The notes beneath the pieces are model-generated. The model was not told the DNA's origin and searched no databases. It worked only from the letters and a program-made list of their open reading frames with translations. This document shows positions 22,157-33,169 of a DNA stretch of 64,000 nt, piece by piece. The translations under genes were made by a program, and so were the position numbers. The DNA lies in NCBI GenBank assembly GCA_026075535.2, contig AP026538.1, positions 12,780,337 through 12,844,336 on the forward strand, written 5' to 3'. Numbering within the stretch: position 1 is the stretch's first letter; every line of letters starts with the position of its first letter. The DNA is from Tricholoma matsutake. Taxonomy: Eukaryota > Basidiomycota > Agaricomycetes > Agaricales > Tricholomataceae.

Positions 22157-22739
22157 GCTGATGATGCTCAACCCAGAAACTCAACCAAAACCAACTAAAC
22201 TGGTCTTAGGAGATATAACGTGAGTCAGAGGAAGGTTGCGAGGTGGTACCAAATATCACCATGCTAACCAAAGGCCATAGATGTACTATGAAGCTCTATG
22301 AAGCAATGCAAAGTCCTGCGAAGCCATACAAAGTAGTATGAAACACTACGAAGTGTTTCAAAATGATACAAAAGAATTTAGCTGTGGTGCCAAAGAATTT
22401 GAAAAGCCTTGGAATGGTTTTGAGGAGCTCAGGAGATGGTGACAATAGGTGAAGACGATGTAGAAGATGACAACAAAGTAGATGGACAATTGGTGATAGT
22501 TTTGAGAGACTAAGTAGCAAAACGACAAAGTTTGTGGAATACTTTTGGACTAAAACTGAGCTAAGACTCGAGAGTAGAACCCTTAAGTCACACGATATGC
22601 AATATAGGAAGACGATTTCTTGTGTGCCAAGACAGTAAATACACCAAACTATATATGTTTTAGAGAGATAGTACTAAAAAGGTAAAAGGCCATGAGGCAA
22701 ACATGTGGTAGACATAAGGCAGTGAAAAAGGTGTCAAAA
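22157..22739 (-). repeat. X-family repeat, partial
   Basis: It begins TGATGATGCTCAACCC and shares AGTCAGAGGAAGG and later words with the reverse complement of insertion X (42145-51063). It stops where the C3 5' LTR begins, so C3 probably inserted into it. Confidence 0.5.
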
Positions 22740-22955
22740 TGTTGGGATAGTCAATCCTAGCGCAATACATTAGCACATCACAAGCACAACACTAGCACAT
22801 CATGTATAAAAATAGAACACAATGTATTTATAGATCACAACATATGTACATCGTAGTATAGGAGAATATGAGACATTCTACCTTGTCCTGAACTCCCATC
22901 ATTTTATCCCTTCGAACTTCTCCTTCACACCATAATCCCAATAGGTTATGGGCCC
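22740..22955 (+). repeat. C3 5' LTR and primer-binding site
   Basis: The LTR starts TGTTGGGATAG and ends near 22943. It is followed by GGTTATGGGCCC (22944-22955), complementary to the initiator-tRNA anticodon arm. The LTR-end CA is degenerate (AATA). Confidence 0.65.
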
Positions 22956-23000
22956 TGGCCTTTTTCATTTTAAATAACTCATTCTAGACTTGGACATACT

Positions 23001-24161
23001 ATGTCAGATCACCTCGTTGAACTGGAAGAGCCTGAGGAAGACGCACCCTCAACCCCTATTCAAGCCAGCAGAGTTTACACCTCTAATGCCTCTCGACAAT
23101 GGCAACAGACAGTAGCTCAACCAGTAATCGAATTAATTCGGATGAAAGAATATTCAAATGTGAACAGAATCACTGAATGCGATCACTTAGCGGACAAGAA
23201 TTAGCACCAATGGAAGGAGAGAATGAAAAGGGTATTTATCAATTGTGATATAACTGGATTTACTACTGGCAGTGTGAAATGACCAGATGAAACCAAAGAT
23301 CCCGTTAACACAAATAACTGGGACAAGAATGACTCTTGGGCGCAACAAGTAATCATGCATAATGTCACCTCCTCTCAAATGAATCACGTCGGATTGAAAA
23401 CATCAACTGAAGCAATGTATTCAGTGCTTACGGTCACTCACAAGAATAAGGCACATCAAACAGTAAATCATATACAGTGCCTGTTATATGAGACCAAGAT
23501 ACAAGAAGTGGATGATCTCCCAAAGCACCTTGACATGCTTAAATCATATTGTGATGGCATCAATAAATTCCCCAACACAGAATTCCATGTTTCGTACACG
23601 TGCTTCAAAGCGATTATTTCGGCGTCTTTACCTTTGTCTTGGCAGACTTATGTCGAACCCTATAATGGGAATGCCAATGATCCCAATGATCCGGACCCCA
23701 AATGGAGAATGTCCTCAGATTCCTTTATTGGTTTATTATGGGAGGAATATAAAATTCATCTGACACGCTCACATAACAAGTATACTAATAGTTCTAGCAC
23801 AAACCTGGTTAATACCCAGAAGAATAGTGGAACTACCAAAACTTTGGAAGAGTGCATCGATCATAAATCCTCCAACAAACCTGATTGCGAACATTGTAAG
23901 CAACCAGGACATTGGTCGAGTAAATGTTGCAAATATGCTGGTAACAAATGTTGGAACTGTGGAAAAATAGGACATAAAGAAAGAGATTGTTGGAGAACAA
24001 AGAAGGGAAAAGAGAGGAACAAAGAGAAGCAAAAAGAGGGATCAAAGAAAGGTACCGAAGATTCGAATGTGGGGGAGGAATTGATCACATTTCCAGTAAA
24101 TGAAGAACTTTACAATTTTGACACATACAAAGCCTGTAACCTTGATGGAAATGACAAGTGA
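23001..24161 (+). pseudogene. C3 gag, two stops
   Basis: Copia Gag starting MSDHLVELEEPEED. In-frame TAG and TGA occur near 23202 and 23280; then it is open from 23355 with the UBN2-type core (NHIQCLLYETKIQEVDDL). There are two zinc knuckles, CEHCKQPGHWSSKC and CWNCGKIGHKERDC (about 23880-23990), both CX2CX4HX4C. It has a Lys/Glu-rich tail. Double knuckles distinguish it from C1 and C2. Confidence 0.75.
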
Positions 24162-25022
24162 TTGATCTGGTATGACTGGTTAGCCGATTCAGCAACAACT
24201 TCGCATGTTACACATCAAAGAGAAGCCTTTATTGCATACACACCTGTGGAAAAATGTTCTGTAACAGGTGTAGGTGGTAAAGAAGCAAAAAGTGAGGGCC
24301 GTGGAACTGTTGAATTAATTTCGACATGTAATGGTCACAATTATATTTTGCACTTGGAGGACATACTCCACATACCTGAAACACGGAATAATTTGATTTT
24401 GTTCGGGCGATGGGATGCAGCTGGGGGAAGATATATAGGTGGAAAGGGAAGAATTACCCTTGTCACTAAGGAGGGAAGAGAATAGCACAAGGGAAGAAGG
24501 TTAACAACCACTTATACAAGATGGAATTAACTGTATGCGACCGACACCTGATGCTTACAATAGAAGACGCCGATCACCAATCATTCATCAATAATGATGC
24601 GGCACCCAATTGGGAAACTTGGCACAGGCGCTTCAGGCACGTCGGGTATTCCAGCCTGCAGAAATTATTGGATAGGAATTTGGTCGATGGATTTAACGTT
24701 CATAAACACAGTCCTAAACCAGACTGTATCACATGTACCGAGGCAAAGCAACACATAGAACCCTTTCCTAAAATATTGACGTGACAAACCGAACCCGGAG
24801 AATTGATGCATATTGACTTATGGGAAAAATACATGATCAAATCTATAAATGGAAATCAATATTACTTGTTATGTGTGGACAATGCAAAACACTACATAAC
24901 CGTCCAGTGTTTAAAAGAGAAATTGGACTCAACACAAGCAGTAATAAATTATTTGACACATCTAATAACTCAAGGTCAAAAACTGAAGGGGATCCAAATT
25001 GATTGGAGGAAAGAATTTGTAA

Positions 25023-25522
25023 CACAAGAGGCAGAGCAATATATTACCCTAGAGAAAATGTTGGGAATAATGGGAGAAAAAGACGCTTTTTCATTGGGGA
25101 AAAATAAAAGGAACCATCAGTAAAAATATGTTATTTTTCCACACTTTGTCCTTTTGGTTGCTGCAGGAAAACAACTAATCTGTTTCCAGGAGAAAACCTT
25201 GTGAACATTAGGGGGAAAAAGGTCATTTTCCCACATATTTCTGTGTGGAAAAATAACTAATCTGTTTCTAGGTGAAAAAACTGTGGAAGTCAGGAGAAAA
25301 AATGTTATTTTCACCAGATATAGAGAAAATGTGGAAAAAAAGATATATTTCCCCTCCATTTTCACCTGATTTTCTCCCGGGAATGGATGAGTTATTTTTG
25401 CTGAGCAAGAGCAAAGAGAAAAGTGTGGGAAAAACAAAAAAATTTTACTGATGGTTCCTTTTATTTTTTCCCTATTATTCCCAACATATTCTCCAGGGTA
25501 ATATATTGCTCTACCTCTTGTG
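25023..25522. mobile_element. PIF/Harbinger-type MITE, 500 bp
   Basis: Inverted repeats start CACAAGAGG(C/T)AGAGCAATA and extend about 100 bp, with a small indel in the left arm. TAA is present at both sides (25020-25022, 25523-25525), the TWA duplication typical of PIF/Harbinger. Removing it rejoins the C3 integrase frame. Its termini differ from those of the Harbinger at 36182, so a different transposase probably moved it. Confidence 0.8.
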
Positions 25523-25792
25523 TAAATGAGAAGTTGGAAAAATGGTGCAATGAACGCGGTATAAAAGTAAGACTAACTGCGCCATACTCACCTTCACAGA
25601 ATGGGGTTACAGAGTGAATGAATTGAACTCTTGTTGAATTATCATGCGCCATGATAACTGCCAACCAACTTCCTAAATTTCTTTGGGAATATGCAGTTTT
25701 ACATGCCGCTTACCTTCATAACCAATCATTTACAAAACATCTCCCGAAATCAACACCTTATGAAGGATGGCACAAAACAGAACCCAATGTAT

Positions 25793-26549
25793 CACATTTA
25801 TGGGAGTTTGGAAGCCACATATGGATACCACTACAAGGTCAAAAGAAACCCCGAAAAATGCTACCAAAAAGCATATGTCAGCTACGATGATGGTGCTGGG
25901 GCAGTAAAATATTACAATGCAGAAACTCGCAAAGTACTTACCTCATGCAACTTCCGGAGTATTACACCTACAGAAAAACTAACTCCTGATCATATTGAAA
26001 TTACACCCGATTTACTGCTGGGTGTAACCAATTCTGATGATACAACTCAGAATCTTGCGCCCAAGAAGCAAAAACGGAATGAAACACTGGAAGATATGGA
26101 TATTGACGAACCACGGAAGATGTGTGGAATTCATATTGATTATAAACACCTTCAAAATCCTTTTGGCTATGAGGACGATGACAATTTCTTACACATTTAT
26201 GGGAGTTTGGAAGCCATGTATGGATATTACTACAAGGTCAAAAGAAACTCAGAAAAATGCTACCAAAATCAAGGCGCCAAGCATATGTCAGCTATGATGA
26301 TGGTGCTGGGGCAGTAAAATATTACAATGCGGAAACTCGCAAAGTACTTACCTCACGCAACTTCCGGAATATTACACCTACGGAAAAACCAACTCCCGAA
26401 AATATAGAAATTACACCCGATTTACCGCGTGAGGGGGAGTCTGCAGGTAGCATGCCGCCAATGGGTGTAATGGATTCTGATGATACAACTCGGAATATTG
26501 TGCCCAAGAAGCAAAAATGGAATGAAACACAGGAGAGATGAACCGCGGA
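25793..26549 (+). repeat. Tandem duplication in C3 integrase linker
   Basis: Two head-to-tail copies of about 400 bp, each starting CACATTTATGGGAGTTTGG (25793 and 26192). The second copy is cut off near 26549 and carries a small insertion and an extra segment near 26430. Confidence 0.75.
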
Positions 26550-27492
26550 AGACCTGGAGTACCTCAAGATCCTTCTTCAGGACTTTGAAATAGCGCTGCC
26601 ATGCTTCGACAATAAGCTCATGCAGCTTGGTATGGTGTGGAATCATTGTTTCCTTTAGATCATTTTGTAAGAGAAGTAGCAAAGCCCTGAATTCACGACA
26701 TTCTATGACATTCAAGAACTGTGAAACATGGAATGATTCAAATGAGACAGTTACTCAGATGCAAAGGAGGGAAAGACGTATACCTGATCATTCACAATGA
26801 TGAACCTTAGCAGGTACTTGTGAAAGGTATGTTCATCAAATTTGTCGGGTTGTTCATCTGGTGTAGCTGGCACAGTTGCCTCCAACCGAGCTTGGGAAAC
26901 AAGCCCTGGCAGCAATATCTTCCAACCATGCTCTTTTGCTAACCTCTTATACTCTTCCAAATGGTATTTTTTGATGTGAGGCCTAAGTGATGTAGTCAAT
27001 GTTCCTTTTGAGTATATGTAGCATCTGCCACTTGGCCAACTTGCAGGGTTGTCATCATAGATCTTCCTATAAGCAACCTGATCTTCAGTCGATCAGAAAA
27101 ACCAAGAGCGGTGAAAAGCACCTACTTGCAGACTTTACAAACATTGCTGTCACCCTGTTGTTCGAAGAAGTGACAAGTATCAGCAGCTTTCTTTGAATCT
27201 TGGACTGGCATCGGGTCATTGATGTGTTGATCCACTTCAGTGACACCAGCACCAGCGGTTGCATCTTGAGCTTGTCTACGAGGCTGATGAGCTGGCGGGA
27301 CAGGCCCATCACTCTCGCTACCAGAGACATTGAGATCAAATAATTCACCATCCTCGGGAGCATTAGCTTCATCAGGTTGTCGGGTAGTATGAGAGCATGT
27401 GTTTGACTGTTTGTAGTGTCAGTTGGTTGGTCGGTAACTGTGTTAGGTTGTGGGCATACTTGTGTAGCTGGACAATTCTGACGCGTTGCCAT
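26550..27492 (-). pseudogene. hAT transposase N-terminal fragment with BED finger
   Basis: Reading on the minus strand from MATRQNCPATQ (27492). An acidic N-terminus precedes a BED-type finger: CKVCK, then after an intron (GTAGGT...ATCAG, about 27082-27037) the pair in LRPHIKKYH (HX4H). It continues FDEHTFHKYLLRFIIVNDQ, an intron (GTATAC...TTCACAG), then FLNVIECREFRALLLLL and IPHHTKLHELIVEAW, the segment that precedes the hAT catalytic core. The core and C-terminal dimerisation region are missing; the fragment ends where C3 sequence begins. It is not a source of active enzyme. Confidence 0.75.
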
Positions 27493-27917
27493 TGTAGGGC
27501 TCAATTTCTTGCAAGAAGAGTCGTGAATTGAACCACCTTCTTATACAACACTCCAAGGCTGTAAACAAATCCAGTAGTCAGAGTAATTATATTCAAAACA
27601 GGTATGTAGGAATCAACAATAATACAGAATCTGAAGATAAATCATGACAAGGATGGGACAAGAAACCTCGAGGCTCCGAAGATCACAGACTGGCAGTCAA
27701 TGATGTCACAATGAATAATCACTATGTCAGGGAAGGATAATGGCCAACACTCAAAGAAAAGATGGGTATTGTCATAAGACTCATAACCAAAGCTCAAGTA
27801 TAATCATCTGATGAAGGTTACTGACTGTTGCTGTTCAGCGAGCGATAGCTTACTCACTCCTGAGCATAAAATCAGAATTACACATCTCGAAGAAGAGAGC
27901 TATTACTAACCTCACTG
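27493..27917. other. Spacer between hAT fragment and FunK1 gene
   Basis: About 425 bp with no gene or repeat that I recognise. It would contain the 5' flank of the hAT gene and the 3' flank of the kinase. Confidence 0.4.
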
Positions 27918-30710
27918 TCATTCAGCCACCGTCATCTGGTCAGACCACTCAGAACCACCACCATCCGACCACGTCATTTCATCCATCTCTACGTCATCAC
28001 CCTTGTCTAATCCAACAACAAAAAATGTCGTATCCCATCCAGTCTTGATCACAGGATGAGGTAACGGTGTCTTGGTTTGGAACTCCTGCTTCACTGCAAT
28101 ATCATTCACTGGCCATGAAGCAGAATCTTGGAGCGCGACTTCAAAGAGTTGGATTGTATGCTGGTGGTCATTCAGCGCATCCATCTGTGTCCAATATGAG
28201 TAAGAGAAGATTGCCTTATGTGCCTTTGCAATCTTGGCGTTATCCAGGTCAGCTGCCATCACCTTCTTTAAGACATCGGCTATAGTCTCTTGGGCTGCAG
28301 TGGGCTTGTCCTCATATTGGACCACAAATAGGTCACCCAGCTGATTGATAAGATGATGAAGGGCGTGTTGGCCAGAAAAATTGATTTGTTACACAAATGT
28401 CCATGCTTTGAGAAAGTCTGCCTTGTTAAATCCACCAGTCTCTCTGTGAGGTTGAGGATCAAGGACACCAGACAAAAATGTTGGCACCCGATCTCTATCA
28501 GATGTCTCAGAATACATCAAGATCAGCCATAGCAACATGTAGATTGTCAACTTGAGATCATCCTGGAAGCTGTGCACCCCATCCAGTTGAGCAACTAATC
28601 TGGCAGACATAAATTGCCAGGTACCCTAGAGAGCAGTGTTAGTCAGAATCACAATACAAAAAGTTGGAATTTGGCACGCACAGTTTGTGTTGCACCTCGG
28701 AGTTTCTGACTTCCCAGCCAAAAGTTTTGACAAATCCCAATCGATGAGCAGTCCCTTGCCATCCACGGTGATGATGATGTTGCCAGGACTAAAGTTGCGA
28801 TGCAAGAACCTGGCTCTATAAGTATCAATAAGTGCTAAAATGCATGCATAGTCAGCTTCTGCCTCTCAGCTGCATCACAAAAGCTTACCTATAATTGCAT
28901 CATGTACAACAGATACCATTTCATAAGAAGATTGAAATGTTGTCAGGGAACGCCCAATGACATCCAAAGTGAGATGATAGTGTCGATGAGAAACAAAATG
29001 CGCAGTCAAATAGCAGGCCCATGGTGCATTGATATACTAAGTACTTACACGTGTTTGTAGTGTGGTACCAGGTTGTCAAGATACCTCCTGATGACAGACA
29101 GTCCAGAACATGGCGAACACCGGCTGCCTTCAATGTATTATATACAACCCTCCGCCCATATATCTGGTACATCCACATTCCATAAATCCTTCATGAACAC
29201 TGGCATGCATCATGAGATGTCGTATGCTGGGAATCCATGGGTAGCATGGCCTGGTGGGGTATAGGGGGTCACCCGAGGGCTAGCTGCAATATAATAGAGT
29301 GGAGAGCCATCCATGTTAGGGATTGGAAGCTTGACCAGGGGGACCGTGTTGTCCAGGTTCAAGGCTTGCCTAGCCATGACTGCTTCAGCTGGTGCTGGAT
29401 CCATTACAGACTTATCAATACCACGCATCTCTGGTGAGGCTTCTGAGTAGCGATGGAAAAACTCAGTGAGATAATGAGATTTATTGTATTTGATAGCTTC
29501 AGTCACAAGTGTGCCAGATCTGTCCCATCGAAGTATCCTTGCTGTATCCTTTACGATAAGGACAGAATAGATATGGGTACAAAATTGGGAGCCAAGTTGA
29601 GCAGCAGCATAAGCAGTAATCTGCCCTAGAGTGTCTTTAGCTGCTTTTGTGTCGTGAAGGAATGACTTAACAGTCTTGCCATCCTTGTCATGCGGATGTT
29701 CTACATCATACACATCATGGAACAGATCATCACTGGATTTCCACTTGCACTCAAGGAACATCTCTACTTTCAAAGAATCGGTCACCACCCCAGGGAATGA
29801 GTCGATGAAATAGACAGAGATATCAGGTTTGATCTTGAACGGAAAATTGAGTTGAGGATTATGATCGGGGATATCGGATGAATTGACAATTTTGAGTTTA
29901 GGAGCAAATACTTGAGTTGATTTTACCTTGAAGAAAAAAGTTGTGAGAGAACAAGCAAGTTATTAGGTAGCTGAAACTCACGAGGGGGTCGTATGCGTTT
30001 ATTTCTGATTTAGCTTGAATGGTAGTATTATAGTTGCTGTAAGGGGACTAGGGGGGTGCCCTGTGTGTTTTTCCTATTTTTTTATGTTCGTCCTATATTT
30101 TTCCCCACCTCATTTCCTTCTATTCTTCATTTTCTATGATTTTTCCGGATTTTATTACTAATTTTCCCTTGCTATCATGTTTGTACATGTTGACACTTTT
30201 ATATTTAGAGGCGGAGTACCCCTTCCGACACATACCCCTTGGTATGATGTCATTCGGCGGCCTTGATCCACCTATCTCCGCCTTTTTCTATTTTTAGGTT
30301 ATATTTGATTTTTGTTGTCTTCACATATACTGGGCATCAGCAAGGGGATCCTTAGAGTTTTCTCTTCGGATTTCCCTTTGCTAGGTGTGTCCCCAATGCC
30401 TGTATTATGTAGTATAATTTTAACTTCGGATTTCCCTTTGCTAGAGGCTTAGGTTGCCCTTATAGTTGCTGTGTTTGAATCGAGGAATATTAGAAAGATG
30501 GGGGAGTTTCTTGACTGGAAAGAAAGCATCCAGAAACTGTTGGACAGGCATTGGGCCAACAAGATATTTCTCCATCTCCACTGCCATCGCGGTACATGAT
30601 TCTATATGATATTTGTTATGGGTAGTAAAGGGAAGTGTTGTGGAACTATCGATCTTGATCGGAGTTGACTGGGGAAGTGGCAAAGTTGTATTTGGGGGAG
30701 TGGCAACCAT
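27918..30710 (-). pseudogene. FunK1-type fungal protein kinase, disrupted
   Basis: Multi-exon kinase of the FunK1 family expanded in Agaricomycetes. The N-terminal exon starts MVATPPNTTLP (30710) and has VGPMPVQQFLDAFFP. Next comes a conserved block VTDSLKVEMFLECKWKSS...VKDTARILRWDRSG (29788-29210). The lobe with VYNTLKAAGVRHVLDCL follows, then the catalytic segment FLHRNFSPGNI and LIDWDLSK, then FMSARL...FQDDL and a C-terminal FLSGVLDPQPH, ending 27918. Two lesions are visible: a 427-bp solo LTR (30038-30464) inside the first coding block between FKHSN and NTTIQ, and Asn (AAC, 28794-28796) where FunK1 proteins have the catalytic Asp of HRD. Intron signals are otherwise good (GTGAGT at about 29980). 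Confidence 0.8.
30038..30464 (+). mobile_element. Solo LTR copy 2, 427 bp
   Basis: It starts TGTAAGGGGACTAGG and ends GCCCTTATA. GTTGC is duplicated (30033-30037, 30465-30469). A TATA-like TTTATATTTA lies at 30198-30207. It is nearly identical to copy 1 in G1 gag (opposite strand), so the family moved recently. Confidence 0.88.
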
Positions 30711-31485
30711 GATGTGAGTCAACTTCAAGTCCTGACTCAAGTCGAGTTGTGACCAAATCAACCAGCTGTTTCCATCAGAAAGTGGCGCATGACTTGCACC
30801 AGCATGTGACCAACTTTGGCTTTCAAGTCAACTTTTAGCTGAGTCACGGCAACACTAATCCTCTCCAAGTTGTTGAAGGCCATTGACTCTATTGTTCCCA
30901 CCTGAACATTGAATGTGGTCACCATTGTCTTCCTTCTATGCCCTAATCACCTCCCACCGCAATGCATGGCTCCCATCCAGACCAACACCATGAGGCATTC
31001 TGGTGTCAACATATGGTCTGTTCTCAGGAGGTTAACTGCAACCTCCTGATTGATCTTGGTGGCACATTCTGGAGTGTGAGGACTGAATGAATCCTGTATT
31101 GCTTGTGTTTCAGCAGAATAGTATTTTTTACTGAGGTATGAGGTAGAAGGATGAGCCACAATAAGTATGAAGTTCTTTGCAGTCAAGGCCACTCACATCA
31201 TTTCATCACTTACAATCCCAAAGGCACAGGCTTTGTCAAGATAATCAAGGCCTTCTTCCTTTCCAAGAAGCAAGACAGCACCAAGTGCAACATAAAAGAT
31301 TTTGAAGTGACTATAGGAATTGACACTGATACATCACTGACAATGGATGAAGGATGCACTCGTCAAAGTCAGTCAGCTCTCTCCTGCAAAACTCTTCTAT
31401 CCTTCATAAGTTTTCATCACAGACTTGCTCTGTTCATGGTAGAGGATAATCTGTTGAAGCATTGATGGGCAAGGCCAAGAGTTGT
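30711..31485. other. Spacer with unassigned ORFs
   Basis: Minus-strand open reading 31192-30947 (KNFILIVAHPSTSYLSKKYY) and continuation toward 30780 (FNNLERISVAVTQLK) could be exons of an unrecognised gene. No domain recognised. Confidence 0.25.
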
Positions 31486-31953
31486 CTATGGACTTCTTCT
31501 GCATGGTGTGGGTTGGCCTGGATAATGAGTTGGTGGCAAGCCATGACATTGCAATGATACATAAGGATTTGTGCCAGCAGATAAAACATATGAACAAATA
31601 GAGTGGTATTGGCTATGGATCATAGAATGTCCCTCCCTGCAGGTAAGCTGGGAAGACACCATCTCTGTAGGTGCTTTAAACATGTACTCTAAGAGCCTGA
31701 CCACAGATGTATATCTGCCCCAGTGTAGGCCAGCCAATTGTAAATCATCTAAAGCCATTCTAAATGTGTCTCTAACAGATTCTAATGAAGTTTGATTATA
31801 AGAGTGATCATTAAATCCATTACAGATCTCTTCTAGCAAGTTACAGTTCATGCTACAAAAGGATTGTTTCCAGTGTGTTGGATTATTCCTCCAAAGTGAG
31901 TATAATATATCAGTAAGTTGACAAAAATATTTCCAGAGGTTTCTCAACCTCAA
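31486..31953 (-). CDS. Unrecognised protein fragment
   Basis: Open frame with a soluble, helix-rich composition (SLESVRDTFRMALDDLQLAGLHWGRY, abbreviated here to its ends: SLESVRDTF and LHWGRY). The part after KAPTEM is probably intronic or another frame. It lies between the kinase and C2. No family recognised; it could be an exon of a decayed repeat protein. Confidence 0.25.
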   Translation of the reverse strand: MRLRNLWKYFCQLTDILYSLWRNNPTHWKQSFCSMNCNLLEEICNGFNDHSYNQTSLESVRDTFRMALDDLQLAGLHWGRYTSVVRLLEYMFKAPTEMVSSQLTCREGHSMIHSQYHSICSYVLSAGTNPYVSLQCHGLPPTHYPGQPTPCRRSP

Positions 31954-32185
31954 AAACCTTGAAAAACATCAGAAAACCTTGGAAACTTGAATACCTGGAA
32001 ACTTAAGTCACTTTTTCTGGAAACCTCACTAGCAAGCATTATCTGGAAACCTCTGAAACTCTATGAAACCTCTAGAAACAAAGTGCACCCAAGAAAAAAT
32101 GCTTATTATAGTAAGTTTCTGAGTTTCCAAGTTTCCAAGTATTCAAAAACCTGGAAATGTGTGAAAACCAACTGAAATCTGAAAA
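31935..32185. repeat. Hairpin-forming repeat rich in GGAAACTT
   Basis: The left arm (AAACCTTGGAAACTTGAATAC) and right arm (GTTTCCAAGTATTCAAAAACC) are imperfect inverted repeats, with GGAAACCTC repeated between. It may be a MITE, but no target duplication is clear. Confidence 0.4.
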
Positions 32186-32379
32186 CTAAAATGTCATCTT
32201 CCTGATGTATAGTAAATACAGAACCATATGCACAGCTGTTATTACTCCATATTAAACCAGTGGGAGGTGAAATCTGAAATGTTGCACTACCATATGCCAT
32301 GTGAGCTGTATTGTGACTGAAGTTGAAAAGGATGAAAATTATGATCCATTTGAATTAGATGACTGATGTTCAGTTAACA

Positions 32380-32600
32380 ATATTATTTACAATTAGCAAT
32401 AGGCCCCAGTACCATTTACAATGATTAACAATGGGCCCCAGCACTATTTACAATGATTAACAATATATTACAATGGGTGCCAGTACCATTTACAATGATT
32501 AACAATGCCTGCCAGTACCATTAACAATATATTACAATTGGTTGTGGTACCATCTACAATCATTAACAATCATTAACAATATTATATACTACATCTATTA
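32380..32600. repeat. Minisatellite, unit about 30-45 bp
   Basis: Four to five imperfect copies of a unit containing CAGTACCATTTACAATGATTAACAATG with GGGCC or TATTA variants. Confidence 0.65.
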
Positions 32601-32646
32601 GATATCTACTACAATGTCATTGTAATAAAACACCGGTACTGTGCAC

Positions 32647-32951
32647 TGTTGAGAATGACACCATGAGCACATGCAAATGCTGTATTGCCAAATACAGATC
32701 TTGGCACATTAATTGATGTGTGTCCTATATTTAGTGCATCCCTTTGATGCGCATGTTTGTATCTGTGTCACGGATACCTTTATACCATTCTTCTTTATCT
32801 AACCTGACTCGTATATATACAGTAGACGGATACCAGATCACCTCAGTCACTTATACAGAGACTGAGGTGAGTAACGACTTATTATTTAGTAGTGATCGAT
32901 TACTTACTGTACTTATAGTTCACTCTTGTTGTACTAGGTTGATTTTCTACA
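32647..32951 (+). repeat. C2 5' LTR
   Basis: 305 bp, TG...CA. It differs from the 3' LTR mostly at sites where one copy has TG and the other CA. Confidence 0.9.
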
Positions 32952-32962
32952 GGTTATGGGCC
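32952..32962 (+). promoter_or_regulatory. C2 primer-binding site
   Basis: GGTTATGGGCC, complementary to the initiator-tRNA anticodon arm (GGCCCATAACC), directly abutting the LTR. Confidence 0.8.
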
Positions 32963-33169
32963 ACTCCCATCGCATTTAGACGATGGTAGAAAATCTCCTA
33001 GCCACTCAGTGTTTACCTACGCCATTTTTGATTGGACCCCTAGATCACTTAGATCTTGGATCACAACTTAATGGGATCAGACTACCCGACCCATCTCCCT
33101 CCCCTTTGTCTTCTTTGACATCACCCTACTGGATGCTCACCTGCCATTACCACTGCTGCTTTCTACACT

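Larger units (their letters stand above)
22740..26549 (+). mobile_element. Ty1/Copia element C3, 3'-truncated
   Basis: 5' LTR, primer site, gag, protease and integrase are present. RT, RNase H and the 3' LTR are missing. The integrase is split by a 500-bp MITE and followed by a tandem duplication. The sequence stops at a junction with a hAT transposase fragment on the other strand. Confidence 0.8.
24162..26549 (+). pseudogene. C3 protease and integrase, broken, RT absent
   Basis: The protease-like block starts WLADSATTSHV (the usual DSG reads DSA). A GAG-pre-integrase segment NWETWHRRFRHVGYSSLQKL and CITCTEAKQ follow. The integrase core has MHIDLWEKY (first Asp) and GIQIDWRKEF (second Asp). 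The Glu half, APYSPSQNGVTE, lies beyond the MITE, followed by a stop. The C-terminal linker KVKRNPEKCYQKAYVSYDD is duplicated downstream. Not functional. Confidence 0.75.

Noticed and set aside
26550..27492. hAT fragment as the transposase that moves H elements
   Set aside because: Only the BED finger and N-terminal region remain and no H-type termini flank it.
32380..32600. CRISPR-like array
   Set aside because: Units are imperfect and contiguous without unique spacers, and the context is eukaryotic; it is a minisatellite.
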